This document shows, piece by piece, positions 19,850 through 31,865 of a stretch of 64,000 nt of DNA. The translations under genes and the position numbers were made by a program. The notes below the pieces were generated by a model. It saw only the letters and a list, made by a program, of their open reading frames with translations, was not told where the DNA came from and did no database searches. Origin of the DNA: Phycomyces nitens (lineage: Eukaryota > Mucoromycota > Mucoromycetes > Mucorales > Phycomycetaceae); contig JAHRBC010000001.1 in the NCBI GenBank assembly GCA_022702545.1, forward strand, positions 9,548,001-9,612,000, read 5' to 3'. Each line of letters starts with the position of its first letter. Within the stretch, counting starts at the first letter, position 1.

Positions 19850-20750
19850 TATATGAAGCGTACAAATGTAAATACTAGATACGGTAGAAGGAGAATAGAG
19901 AATGCGCAATATGATTAATTAAAGAGTGTACACATATTATAATATTCTTACCATAAAAAAGATATTGCTGTAAAGTCAACTCATAAGATTTAAAACTTAT
20001 TCAAATATAATGGTAGTTGGCAGAATAAGTACATCATTAAGAAAACAATATGTATATTCTACAGAGATTCCCAGGTGGGGAGGTGGGGAACGACAAACTT
20101 TGGCGTAATATAGCTATAAAAAATTTTCACCTTTTTTTAGTGCGTGAAAAAATATGAGATGAGTGTTTCATTCCTTGATTAAAGATAGCAGAGCTAAAGA
20201 TGTGGTATACAAGATTCCAATCGGATGTTTATCCCATTGACAACCTTACATAATGGAGGGTCATTTAGTTTTACTTCAAAGAAGTAGAGCAAAGCAAAGA
20301 AAAGAAATATAAACTAACCTTGGCGTAATACAGCTCTATAAAAAAATTCATTTTTTTTTGGTGTTTGAAAACGGGCGAGATGTGTGTTTCATTCCTAGAT
20401 TAAAAACAACAGAGCTGAAGATGTGGTATACAAAATTCCAATCGGGCATTTATTAAGGTGGCAATCTTACGTGATGGAGAGTTATTTGATTTTATTTCAA
20501 AGGAGAGGTCCAAAGCAATGATAAAACAGGTAAAGGAAAAGAGGAAAAGAAAAAGTGCGCTAAAACATATACTAAAAATATGAGAGAACCAATAAGAGCA
20601 GCCTAAAGAATATTAAAGCCCTAGTCTGTTTCTCTTTGATGAAGGCTCATTGCTTATTCCTAGTGGTGTAAACCTATATCAAATAGTAGAAATATTATAT
20701 TAATATTAGATTGAGAATAGATGAGCAACAAAGAAGCTCTAACTTACAGT
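19850..20750. other. Z left arm, remainder
   Basis: Non-coding and shared with X1 (about 29290-30190) and X2. It contains two tandem-like segments with the landmarks AATATAGCTATAAAAAATTTT and GATGTGGTATACAAGATTCC (near 20107 and 20335). No gene seen. Confidence 0.6.
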
Positions 20751-21872
20751 ACATCTGTCATGATTGGTGAATCAGCCTCGTCATCAGTTTGAAACACCTC
20801 ATCTTCCGAAAGAAAAGAACTGCTTGCTCTTTCCTGCTATAACATAATAAAAATATTATATTAATTATAATGCATGTTCAAATGTTTGCTAATTAATAAA
20901 CTTGCCTGGCTGTTCTCTGCCATTTTTCTCTTACGAGTCTGGTTTGCACTCTTAAAGGTGTCTCGGAGAAGATTCTTGGCACACCACATTCTTTTGCACT
21001 TGTAAATGTGGAGGCCAATTTGTCTTGCCCGTCTTTCGAGTAGCAACATGTAGTATTCCTGCTGGCTCCCAGGAATACTTTTCCATGTCTTGGTAGTTAC
21101 AGGAAAGTCCTTGTCAATCAGATCGCTTTTGATGGAGCGAGCCAGTGCACTACGGCGGAAGGACCGGTAGCTGTGCCGAAAACGGTAGCATAACTACCGT
21201 TTTTTATGATTTTTGAGCACTTTATCTCCGCAGATTGTGGTTGAAAGGTAATGTCATCGATGCCGATTCATAAAAGTCGCATGGAATGTCTTTTCATCAG
21301 GCAATGAGGTAGTTGTAGTACCATAGAAAGGGCTCGTAAGTTTTTAGGCAACGTTATTTATTGAAATGAGCATTTTATTTGGTGTTAACGATGTTGCGCA
21401 TTTTTGAGAAAAATAATTTTTCGCCTGTGTGAACAAAACGGTAGCATAACTACCGTTTTTTTGAAACCAATTTTTTGTTTTTGATATTATTAGCCATTTT
21501 ATTTTATTTTATATGACATTAATATTTATTAGAGCACTTTATCTCCGCAGATTGTGGTTGAAAGGTAATGTCATCGATCCCGAATCATAAAAGTTGCATG
21601 GAATGTCTTTTCATCAGGCAATGAGGTAGTTGTAGTACCATAGAAAGGGCTTGTAAGTTTTTAGGCAACCTTGTTTATTGAAATGAGCATTTTATTTGGT
21701 GTTAAAGATGTTGCGCATTTTTGAGAAAAATAATTTTTCGCCTGTGTGAACAAAACGGTAGTTATGCTACCGTTTTTTGAAACAATTTTTTTGTTTTTGA
21801 CATTATTAGCCATTTTATTTTATTTTATTTGGTATTGATATTTATAAAGAAAGAAAAAGAAAAAGAAAATTT

Positions 21873-22750
21873 TTATAAAGTGGCAAGATTACCCCTGGTC
21901 ACATGCAGATTGTCATTAAACACATAATATGATGCAATGATAAAGAACTGATTACTACTCGGAGGGTACTGGATGAGCCCAACTTGATGCTGAATGTCAT
22001 CCACATTAACAGCATATTTTGGCTGGGTTGTTTGTCCAGTTGAGCTGTGTGACCGCCGTATTACGATTGGCACAGATGAGTCATGGGCTGCTGTACCATG
22101 CTCTTTCATCACTTCAACGAATGCCAGAAAGTGCGGTGTGCCATCAACCTCTTTATGCTCAAAATAAAATTCCACGGTGCCAACAAACCAGCTTTGAATA
22201 GTTATATTGCGACGGCTAGATAAAAATATAAAAAATGCGAGTGATCTCTATTTTGTATTTTGACTAATACCAATACTCACTTTCTGTATGGACAGGTGAA
22301 CATCACATGATGATTGCCACGTCTGGTCTCGTTTTTTATTCTTCGGTACATACATGAAGAATGTACGGTTGAATTTTTCCAAAGACGAGAAGCAACAACA
22401 ATCGTCGGGTCATCAAGTTCAATACTGTCCATACCACTGTTTCGCACATAGTACTTTGCCAAAGTATTCTTGACAACAGGGCTGCTGACACCTTCCAAGT
22501 CATCATCATTCAAACTGGCATGTCAGTTGAATGGCTCCCATAGCTGGGCAGCACTTACACCATCTGGAAGATCTAAGAAACTTGCTTCATTATATGTGGA
22601 CGGCTGACTTGTACTAGGATAATTCTGAGAGCTGTTTGCTGAACTGACAAAGCTATGAACAGCAAAGCGCTCAACAAGCAAACTGGCATTTCTACCGCCC
22701 TTCAAGTTTGACGTGATAAGCTTGGAGTATACTCTAATTACTTTTTCCAT
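21873..22750 (-). pseudogene. Transposase 3' remnant inside X2
   Basis: Minus-strand coding fragments: from about 22750 (M-E-K-V-I-R-V-Y-S-K-L-I), through an in-frame stop after L-W-E-P-F-N, a second block (22277-22513) and, after an intron, a last block (21873-22175) containing the motif H-Q-V-G-L-I-Q-Y-P. It corresponds to the C-terminal third of the Y transposase (56450-57334). Everything upstream, including the catalytic region, is deleted. Confidence 0.7.
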
Positions 22751-22919
22751 GGGTAGGTAAGAGATTATTTGACTAATAATAGCAACAGCAGCAAAGACAC
22801 TTCTTGGTCAATGATGACAAAATCAACGTACCTGTCATCAATGATTGTGGCCAGTGAGGCACGGCTAGGACAATAGCACTCCACATTTACAAGTGCAAAA
22901 GAATGTGGTGTGCCAAGAA

Positions 22920-23148
22920 TCTTCTTCAAGACACCTTTAAGAGTGCAAACCAGACTTGTAAGAGAAAAATAGCAGAGAACAGCCAGGCAAGTTTATTAAT
23001 TAACAAACATTTGAATATACATTATAATTAATACAATATTTTTATTATGTTATAGCAGGAAAGAGCAAGCAGTTCTTTTCTTTCGGAAGATGAGGTATTT
23101 CAAACGGATGACGAGGCTGAATCCCCAATCATGACAGATGTACTATAA
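22920..23148 (+). pseudogene. Gene 2 3' remnant inside X2
   Basis: It contains part of the penultimate exon, the GC-AG intron and the acidic last exon (ending TAA at about 23146-23148) of the accessory gene. At about 22880 it is fused to intergenic DNA of the parent element; the same junction is in X1 near 30455. Confidence 0.65.
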
Positions 23149-24793
23149 GTTAGAGCTTTTTGTTGCTCATCTATTCTCAATTTAATATTAATATAATATT
23201 TCTACTGTTTGATATAGGTTTACACCACTAGGAATGAGCAATGAGCCTTCATCTAAGAGAAACAGACTAAGTCTTTAATATTCTTTAGGCTGCTCTTATT
23301 GGTTCTCTCATATTTTTAGTATATGTTTTAGCGCACTTTTTCTTTTCCTCTTTTCCTTTAGCTGTTTTATCTTTGCTTTGGTCCTCTCCTTTGAAATAAA
23401 ATCGAATAACTCTCCATCACGTAAGATTGCCACCTTAATAAATGCCCGATTGGCATCTTGTATACCACATCTTCAGCTCTGTTGTTTTTAATCTAGGAAT
23501 GAAACACACATCTCGCCCTTTTTCAAGCACCAAAAAATGAAATTTTTTTATAGCTGTATTACGCCGAGGTTAGTTTATATTTCTTTTCTTTTCTTTGCTC
23601 TACTTTTTGAAATAAAACTAAATGACCCTCCCTTATGTAAGGTTGTCAATTACATAAACATCCGATTGGAATCTTGTATACCACATCTTCAGCTCTGCTA
23701 TCTTTAATCAAGGAATGAAACACTCATCTCATAATTTTTCAGACACTAAAAAAAGGTGAAAATTTTTTACAGCTATATTACACTAAAGTTTGTCGTTCCC
23801 CACCTCCCCACCTGGGAATCTCTGTAGAATATGCATATTGTTTTCTTAATGATGTACTCATTCTGCCAACTACCATTATATTCGAATTAGTTTTAAATCT
23901 TATGAGCTGACTTTACAGCAATATATTTTCTATGGTAAGAATATTATAATATGTTTACACTCTTTAATTAATCATATTGCGCATTCTCTATTCTCCTTCT
24001 ACTGCATCTAGTATTTACATCTGTACGTTTCATATAGTGGCATTAATTCAAGAGATGCTTGGTATACCGATTAACAAGCACAATATATACTGGTATGCTA
24101 TCCAAAACAATATGCTTGGTTTATTTGATCGCTTCATTCTCTGACCACAATATCTTTATAGCAATTGATGAAGACCAAAGGCCTTCCAAGTCATGACAGT
24201 GATTCACAACAAGATGCTCGGCACGCTGATTAACAAGCACAATATATACTGGTATGCTACCCAAAACAATATATTCGGTTTATTTGATTGCTTCATTCTC
24301 TGACCACAATATTTTTATAGCAATCGATGAAGACCAAAGGCCATCCAAGTCATAACAACATGTTGTTGGCATCGTGTATAGATTGAGTAAAAGGTTTGTA
24401 CCATATACGTTTTATAATATTAAATAGTATTTGCTTTTGGTGTTTCTATATTATTATTATATATATTTTAATATTATTTGAAATAAATCGAAATTATAAT
24501 AAAAAATAAACCATTATTTCAAATAAATGGCAGTAAAAAAAGAATGGGTGCTAGTATATAAAGTAATATAAAAGAGAGGCTATAGTATATAAAGAAACGA
24601 TTTTGGTTGGATAAAAAAACGGTAGCTGTGCCTATTCCTGCCTCATAACTACCCTTTTTTTTCGCACTAAAAAAACGGTAACAGCTACCGAAATCGCCTT
24701 ATACAGAGTCTTTACTACCGTTTTTTTTGGTGGGAAAAAACGGTAGTAATGCTACCAAAACGGTAGTTAGCTACCGTTTTTTCCGCCGTAGTG
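23149..24793. other. X2 arm
   Basis: Non-coding reverse-orientation counterpart of the Z left arm, including two 159-bp repeat units (24050-24370) and the hairpin-motif cluster at 24620-24793. No gene seen. Confidence 0.7.
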
Positions 24794-25299
24794 GTGACTT
24801 GAGCTGTAGGCGCTTTGTTGTTACCACATATTCTGGCATAGGGAAGAATTGGGGTAAAATTTGTCCTTCTGGGATCTCTTTGCACTGTGCTTCCCAGTCT
24901 TGACGATGGAGCATTTGAAGAAGCATGTTGTATCGCTTGGTATCATCCTTCCCTTTGAACTCCCCACTTGTATCGATCAGTCGTTTTCCAAGCAGGTCAG
25001 GATATTCAGTCAATTGAGCCCTTTTTACAGACTCAGTTACCCGCTCAAGAGCTAGCAAAAAAAAGCATATATATATATAAATATTAATAAAACGATTGTA
25101 TATAATTAAGAAATAAATAAATCTTACCACTTTGCTCCACAATACTCTGTTGCATTGTGTTTAGTTCTTCATCATTGATCATTGGAGCAAATTGTTTGCT
25201 AAACTGATCTTGAAGAGTACGCAGCATTTGCTTTATTTCAGCAACATCGCGCTCAACTTTTCTGACCGAGTTGATGAGTGTAGTGTTCATATCAGACAT

Positions 25300-25959
25300 A
25301 TTTTGACGATGAATTTGTAAGAGGATAATAAATATTGTACCTTATGTCATGCTCGCACATTTATATATCTACTTAAATTTATTATTATTTCGGTGTCTTG
25401 GAAAATATGATATAATATTATGACTTACAAGACATGGCTAGGATTACCAAGGCACCTGTCATGACAGTGATAGATTGTCTTATCCAAATTAAGGCTGTCA
25501 ATAAAAATGACGTTTGTGCCTAATTTGGTAAATGATCAGATTCTAATGACGTTTAAACTTCATATAAGGAATGTCTACGATATCTTACCATTAAAAATCT
25601 GGAGTGCCATTGTCCTAGCTGTGCCACACTAGCCACACTCATTGATGACAGGTACGTTGATTTTGTAGTCATTGACCAAGAAATGTCTTTGCTGCTATTG
25701 CTATTACTAGTCAAATAATCTCTTACCTAGTATCGTCATTATTAAACAATAATTGTTTTAACCATTGAATGAGAAATATTTCTATTGTAATCGTCATTAT
25801 TATCATTACCAGGAGAATTGAAAAAACAAGACAACTGTTTAGTGTAAAGTTCTATGAGTATAAAGGTGTTCTTCATACCTGATTATTGGAATCCAATTCT
25901 TCTCGTATTTTTATACTTCAAACCATTACCCAACCCACCAATTTACTCTTATTATCAAC
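25300..25959. promoter_or_regulatory. Divergent intergenic (promoter) region of transposon Z
   Basis: It lies between gene 2 (minus, ATG at 25299) and the transposase (plus, ATG at 25960). The segment 25605-25735 (landmarks CTGGAGTGCCATTGTCC and AATAATCTCTTACCTA) is the piece retained in X1 and X2. No single promoter motif is certain. Confidence 0.55.
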
Positions 25960-27456
25960 ATGTCTTCTTCTAACTCCACCCAGCAGAGAGACAGATTGCC
26001 CACACAAGCATATGTGTGTACTCAGTGTGGTTTTGACGCTGTCAATTACCAGCAACTCCAAAACCACAAGAGGCTCCACAGAAGTATTGTGGTGTCAAAT
26101 AGCACCGTTCAACACATTTCCGAAGATGTTGAAATGGAAGATGTTGTTGAACATGATATCAACGACATTGAATACATGAGCGATTCAGGTAATAATAAAA
26201 ATACAATTATGTCCATTGTTAGCCAAGTTTTTACTCAATAATATACATACCTTTTCTATAGACATTATGGAAGCTGATGAAAACCTTTCGTACAAATGTG
26301 GCTGTACTTTCGATACCACTGAGGGTAGAGCGCATGTCTACAACAATGGCCAAATTGGGCCAAACACATTTACCAAAGCCGAGCTATTAAGCATCCATCT
26401 CTCTCACTTGGTCGTTTAGCATAAGATAACCAGGGCAGCCTACAGAGATATTGTTAGGTTCGCAAACACACTTATTCGGGATCATGATGAGATTATATTG
26501 GGTAAATGATATTACTTACTGTTATTTTACTTAACAATCACTGACATGAATTGTATTATTCATTTTCTTTTTAGAACCTGGAGCCAAGATTAGACATGGC
26601 GATGTTGTTGATGACATGCTCCAGTCAAGGTCTGACATCCGGGGCCATGACTATGATGTGTGCCCAAATGGTTGTAAGCTGTACAACTTGGGCAATGAGC
26701 AAGTTGAATGTGCAGCCTGTGGTGAACAACGGTACAAGCTGAATGACAGTATTGTCAAAGTCCCCATTGCAACAATGAAGATCCTCTCCATTGGGGATGT
26801 TCTGGCAAAAATGCTTGCCAATTCTGAGACCAGAGAGCTCCTCCACCATAGAGCCAACAGAGAATCACGTGCTGGCGAGATAAGTGATATCTTTGATGGT
26901 GAGAACTATCAGCAGCTAATGAGACAAGGCATGTTCTCCAGTCCCAACAACATTGCCTTGGGCCTTTACACCGATGGTTTTGTCAACCAGAAAAAAGGCA
27001 AAGCCTCATATACCATCATTCATTTAATCATTTTCAACATCGATCCATCCATAAGGTAATTAATATTTTAAACAAACAAAATACTAATTAAAAGCTTAGA
27101 TATACCACCCCATACCTCATACAACTCGCCATTTTGCCTGGTCCTAAAAAACCATCCGATTTGGATTCATTTTTAATACCCATCATAAATGAGCTAAAGG
27201 ACCTCGAAGTTCATGGCCTCATTGTAAAGCACAATGGGGCTGAAATATGGCGATCGAAAGTTCACTTGCTGCTCGCGTCTGGAGACATCCCTGCAGTTGC
27301 AGACATGGCCCATCTTGGGTCACATAGCAGTCTGTTTGGTTGCCGTATTTGCGAGACCAAGGGAAAACCAGCAGATAACAGAAGGCATGGAGTATACTTT
27401 GATGACAGCTCTGCTCCTCTAAGACCTGTTGAAGATTTTTATACCAGCAACCCTGT
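25960..27456 (+). pseudogene. Transposase of transposon Z, 3'-truncated with a nonsense codon
   Basis: Exons 25960-26188, 26262-26501, 26575-27055 and 27100-27454. The first exon encodes a C2H2 zinc finger (Y-V-C-x2-C-G-F...H-x3-L-H). Later exons carry a second Cys cluster (C-P-N-G-C...C-x2-C-G) and the CACTA hallmarks LGLYTDGF, LPGPKKP and ASGDIPAVADMAHLG with C-R-I-C. A TAG at 26417-26419 replaces the CAG (Gln) codon seen in Y. K2 begins at 27457, two bases into the following intron, removing the C-terminal half. Confidence 0.85.
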
Positions 27457-30194
27457 CACTGGAAAAACGGCCCTGAATACACTGGTGGTATAGTAGCCCT
27501 GAACTGGTGTGAAAGCTAGTCTATTTTTCAACTCCACAGTTTTCCTTTTTTTTATTTCGAAAATATAATTTTACTACATCCTATTGGTTCAGATACAATG
27601 AGCATTAGAATATTACTTTTTATTATTATAAAAGTATAGCAAATAAAATACATGTAACACTCGTTTCCTTTTAATAATAATATTACAAACACAAACATCA
27701 TGTCTTCTTCCAACAGTATTTACAACACCAAGTGCTATTGCACTGTATGCGGTGATAATGAAGAAGGATTCACTTATGTGACAAGAAGAACTGTCCAACA
27801 TCATAACAAAAGAGCCAGAGTAGATGCAGTATTCACATCTTCAAGGGGTATTTTATTTAAAACAACAGAGTATACTTGTATATTAATATTATATTATAAA
27901 TAAAGACTCTCAAAGAGAAATGATGGAAGTTGATTCTGAGTGTAAGAAATATATTTATTTAAATGTCAATGGTGTCTAACACACTATTATATTCTATATT
28001 TGTAGCTGTCATGACTTACCAACCTGGTCCCGTAGAAGAGGGCGGCCAAACAAATGTTCCTGTTTTGGAAATTGAGTCCATGCCTGCCAACGATGTCTCC
28101 ATTGAGAATCGCAATGATGACAATGAGATCTCGGTTGAGAATGACGATGGCGCCAGTGATGATGAAGATGTTGTTGAGCTTGAGCTTGAGGAGTTGGATG
28201 CCAAAGGTTTGTACATAATCATTGAATAAAAGAAAAAGCCTGAAAAATTGAGTATTAATATTTTCTCTTTTTTTTTACAATAGCCCCTTTTGAAGCCCCT
28301 GGTATGCCTGAGAACCCAGTTCACAAGTTTATCGCCATCTTCACGGTCCTTTTTACATCCCGCTACGTGGTCAACAAGGCACTACGGCGGAAAAAACGGT
28401 AGCTAACTACCGTTTTGGTAGCATTACTACCGTTTTTTCCCACCAAAAAAACGGTAGTAAAGACTCTGTATAAGGCGATTTCGGTAGCTGTTACCGTTTT
28501 TTTAGTGCGAAAAAAAAGGGTAGTTATGATGCAGGAATAGGCACAGCTACCGTTTTTTTTATCCAACCAAAATCGTTTCTTTATATACTATAGCCTCTCT
28601 TTTATATTACTTTATATACTAGCACCCATTCTTTTTTTACTGCCATTTATTTGAAATAATGGTTTATTTTTTATTATAATTTCGATTTATTTCAAATAAT
28701 ATTAAAATATATATAATAATAATATAGAAACATACCAAAAGCAAATACTATTTAATATTATAAAACGTATATGGTACAAACCTTTTACTCAAGCTATACA
28801 CGATGCCAACAACATGTTGTTATGACTTGGATGGCCTTTGGTCTTCACCGATTGCTATAAAAATATTGTGGTCAGAGAATGAAGCAATCAAATAAACCAA
28901 GCTTATTATTTTGGATAGCATACCAGTATACGTTGTGCTTGTCAATCGACGTGCCAAGCATCTTGTTATGGATCACTGTCATGACTTGGATAGCACCTTT
29001 GGTCTTCATCGATTGCTATAAAAATATTGTGGTCAGAGAATGAAGCAATCAAATAAACCGAATATAATGTTTTGGGTAGCATACCAGTATATATTGTGCT
29101 TGTTAATCAGCGTGCCGAGCATCTTGTTGTGGATCACTGTCATGACTTGGAAGGCCTTTGGTCTTCATCAATTGCTATAAAGATATCGTGGTCAGAGAAT
29201 GAAGCGATCAAATAAACCGAGCATATTGTTTTTGATAGCATACCAGTATATATTGTGCTTGTTAATCGGTATACCAAGCATCTCTTGAATTAATGCCACT
29301 ATATGGAACGTACAGATGTAAATACTAGATGCAGTAGAAGGAGAGTAGAGAATGCGGAATATGATTAATTAAAGAGTGTAAACATATTATAATATTCTTA
29401 CCATAGAAAATATATTGCTGTAAAGTCAGCTCATAAGATTTAAAACTAATTCGAATATAATGGTAGTTGGCAGAATGAGTACATCATTAAGAAAACAATA
29501 TGCATATTCTACAGAGATTCCCAGGTAGGGAGGTGGGGAACGACAAACTTTAGTGTAATATAGCTGTAAAAAATTTTCACCTTTTTTAGTGTCTGAAAAA
29601 TTATGAGATGAGTGTTTCATTCCTTGATTAAAGATAGCAGAGCTGAAGATGTGGTATACAAGATTCCAATCGGATGTTTATGTCATTGACAACCTTACAT
29701 AAGGGAGGGTCATTTAGTTTTACTTCAAAAAAGTAGAGCAAAGAAAAGAAAAGAAATATAAACTAACCTCGGCATAATACAGCTATAAAAAATTTCATTT
29801 TTTTTGGTGCTTGAAAAAGGGCGAGATGTGTGTTTCATTCCTAGATTAAAAACAACAGAGCTGAAGATGTGGTATACAAGATGCCAATCGGGCATTTATT
29901 AAGGTGGCAATCTTACGTGATGGAGGGTTATTCGATTTTATTTCAAAGGAGAGGACCAAAGCAAAGATAAAACAGCTAAAGGAAAAGAGGAAAAGAAAAA
30001 GTGCGCTAAAACATATACTAAAAATATGAGAGAACCAATAAGAGCAGCCTAAAGAATATTAAAGCCCTGGTCTGTTTCTCTTTGATGAAGGCTCATTGCT
30101 CATTCCTAGTGGTGTAAACCTATATCAAACAGTAGAAATATTATATTAATATTAAATTGAGAATAGATGAGCAACAAAAAAGCTCTAACTTACA

Positions 30195-30455
30195 GTACAT
30201 CTGTCATGATTGGTGATTCAGCCTCGTCATATGTTTGAAATACCTCATCTTCTGAAAGAAAAGAACTGGTTGCTCCTTCCTGCTATAACATAATAAAAAT
30301 ATTGTATTAATTATAATGTATATTCAAATGTTTGTTAATTAATAAACTTGCCTGGCTGTTCTCTGCCATTTCTCTCTTATGAGTCTGGTTTGCACTCTTA
30401 AAGGTATCTTGAAGAATATTCTTGGCACACCACATTCTTTTGCACTTGTAAATGT
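30195..30455 (-). pseudogene. Gene 2 3' remnant inside X1
   Basis: Short acidic last exon (stop TAA near 30191-30195), GC-AG intron and part of the preceding exon up to the deletion junction at about 30455. There, gene 2 sequence ending AATGTGGAG continues into the intergenic segment. Confidence 0.65.
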
Positions 30456-30599
30456 GGAGTGCTATTGTCCTAGCCGTGCCTCACTGGCCACAATCATTGA
30501 TGACAGGTACATTGATTTTGTCATCATTGACCAAGAAGTGTCTTTGCTGCTATTGCTATTATTAGTCAAATAATCTCTTACCTACCCATAGAAAAAGTA

Positions 30600-31465
30600 A
30601 TTAGAGTATACTCCAAGCTTATCACGTCAAACTTGAAGGGCGGTAGAAATGCCAGTTTGCTTGTTGAGCGCTTTGCTGTTCATAGCTTTGTCAGTTCAGC
30701 AAACAGCTCTCAGAATTATCCTAGTACAAGTCAGCCGTCCACATATAATGAAGCAAGTTTCTTAGATCTTCCAGATTGTGTAAGTGCTGCCCAGCTATGG
30801 GAGCCATTCAACTGACATGCCAGCTTGAATGATGATGACGTGGAAGGTGTCAGCAGCCCTGTTGTCAAGAATACTTTGGCAAAGTACTATGTGCGAAACA
30901 GTGGTATGAACAGTATTGAACTTGATGACCCAACGATTGTTGTTGCTTCTCGTCTTTGGAAAAATTCAACTGTGCATGCTTCATGAATGTACCGAAGAAT
31001 AAAAATGAGACCAGACGTGGCAATCATCATGTGATGTTTACCTGTCTGTACAGAAAGTGAGTATTGGTATTAGTCAAAATACAAAATAGAGATCACTCGC
31101 ATTTTTTATATTTTTATCTAGCCGTCACAATATAACTATTCAAAGCTGGTTTGTTGGCACCGTGGAATTTTATTTCGAGCATAAAGAGGTTGATGGCACA
31201 CCGCACTTTCTGGCATTCGTTGAAGTGATGAAAGAGCATGGTACAGCAGCCCATGACTCATCTGTGCCAATCGTAATACGGCGGTCACACAGCTCAACTA
31301 GACAAACAACCCAGTCAAAATATGCCATTATCAATGTGGATGACATTCAGCATCAAGTTGGGCTCATCCAGTACCCTCCGAGTAGTAATCAGTTCTTTAT
31401 CATTGCACCATATTACGTGTTTAATGACAATCTGCGTGTGACCATGAGTAACCTTGCCACTTTAT
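30600..31465 (+). pseudogene. Transposase 3' remnant inside X1
   Basis: Coding remains homologous to the C-terminal third of the Y transposase: I-E-K-V-I-R-V-Y-S-K-L, then L-W-E-P-F-N and an in-frame TGA. A second block also has an in-frame stop, then an intron and a last block containing H-Q-V-G-L-I-Q-Y-P (31162 onward). No catalytic residues are left. Confidence 0.7.
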
Positions 31466-31865
31466 TAGCCATTTTATTTGGTATTGATATTTATAAGGAA
31501 AGAAAAAAGAAAAAGAAAATTTTTATAATGTCAAAAACAAAAAATTGTTTCAAAAAACGGTAGTTATGCTACCGTTTTGTTCACACAGGCGAAAAATTAT
31601 TTTTTTCAAGAATGCGCAACATTTTTAACACCAAATAAAATGCTCATTTCAATAAACAACGTTGCCTAAAAACTTACGAGCCCTTTCTATGGTACTACAA
31701 CTACCTCATTGCCAGATGAAAAGACATTCCATGCGACTTTTATGATTCGGCATCGATGACATTACCTTTCAACCACAATCTGCGGAGATAAAGTGCTCTA
31801 AAATCATAAAAAACGGTAGTTATGCTACCGTTTTTGGCACAGCTACCGGTCCTTCCGCCGTAGTG
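31466..31865. other. X1 right arm
   Basis: Non-coding. It includes the segment with landmarks ACAACTACCTCATTGCCAGA and CAACCACAATCTGCGGAGAT, shared with X2 (twice, near 21240 and 21540) and Y (57540-57660), and a closing cluster of ACGGTAG/CTACCG motifs. Confidence 0.75.

Larger units (their letters stand above)
21148..24793 (-). mobile_element. Non-autonomous CACTA derivative X2 (3646 bp)
   Basis: It is bounded by CACTACGGCGGAAGGACCGG (left) and ...CCGCCGTAGTG (right), with a perfect GTG target duplication at 21145-21147 and 24794-24796. It carries only the ends of both element genes: the 3' portion of the transposase (minus) and the 3' portion of gene 2 (plus). It shares its internal deletion junctions with X1, so both derive from one deleted ancestor and must have moved in trans. 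Confidence 0.9.
20754..25299 (-). pseudogene. Accessory gene 2 of transposon Z, split by X2
   Basis: Exon 1 starts at the ATG at 25299 (M-S-D-M-N-T-T-L-I-N-S-V) and forms a coiled-coil-like start. Exon 2 runs to 24797, is interrupted by X2 (21148-24793 plus one GTG duplicate) and resumes at 21147. Removing X2 joins ...LQLKS to LARS... with no frame change, as in the Y homologue. The last intron begins GCAAGT (a GC-AG intron), and a short acidic exon ends in TAA at 20754-20756. The middle is basic (K-C-K-R-M-W-C-A-K-N-L-L-R-D-T-F-K). Likely a DNA-binding partner of the transposase; inference. Confidence 0.8.
18773..27456 (+). mobile_element. Family Y/Z CACTA transposon, copy Z (right part missing)
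   Basis: The left terminus CACTACGGCGGAAAAAACGG at 18773 is preceded by AAG. It holds a left arm with hairpin motifs and 159-bp repeats, accessory gene 2 (minus, split by X2), a divergent intergenic region and the first four exons of the transposase (plus). It ends at 27456, two bases into an intron, where the K2 terminus begins. The remaining transposase exons and right terminus are not found beyond K2. Confidence 0.8.
28380..31865 (+). mobile_element. Non-autonomous CACTA derivative X1 (3486 bp)
   Basis: It runs from CACTACGGCGGAAAAAACGG to ...CCGCCGTAGTG with a perfect AGG target duplication at 28377-28379 and 31866-31868. It has the same structure as X2 in opposite orientation, including the 5' hairpin cluster, three 159-bp repeats (28826-29290), the gene 2 remnant and the transposase 3' remnant. 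It inserted in the transposase gene of a different family, K. Confidence 0.93.

Noticed and set aside
28363..28566. ORF across the X1 left terminus
   Set aside because: It reads through the hairpin motif cluster, giving repetitive K/R/T/V-rich sequence; not a gene.
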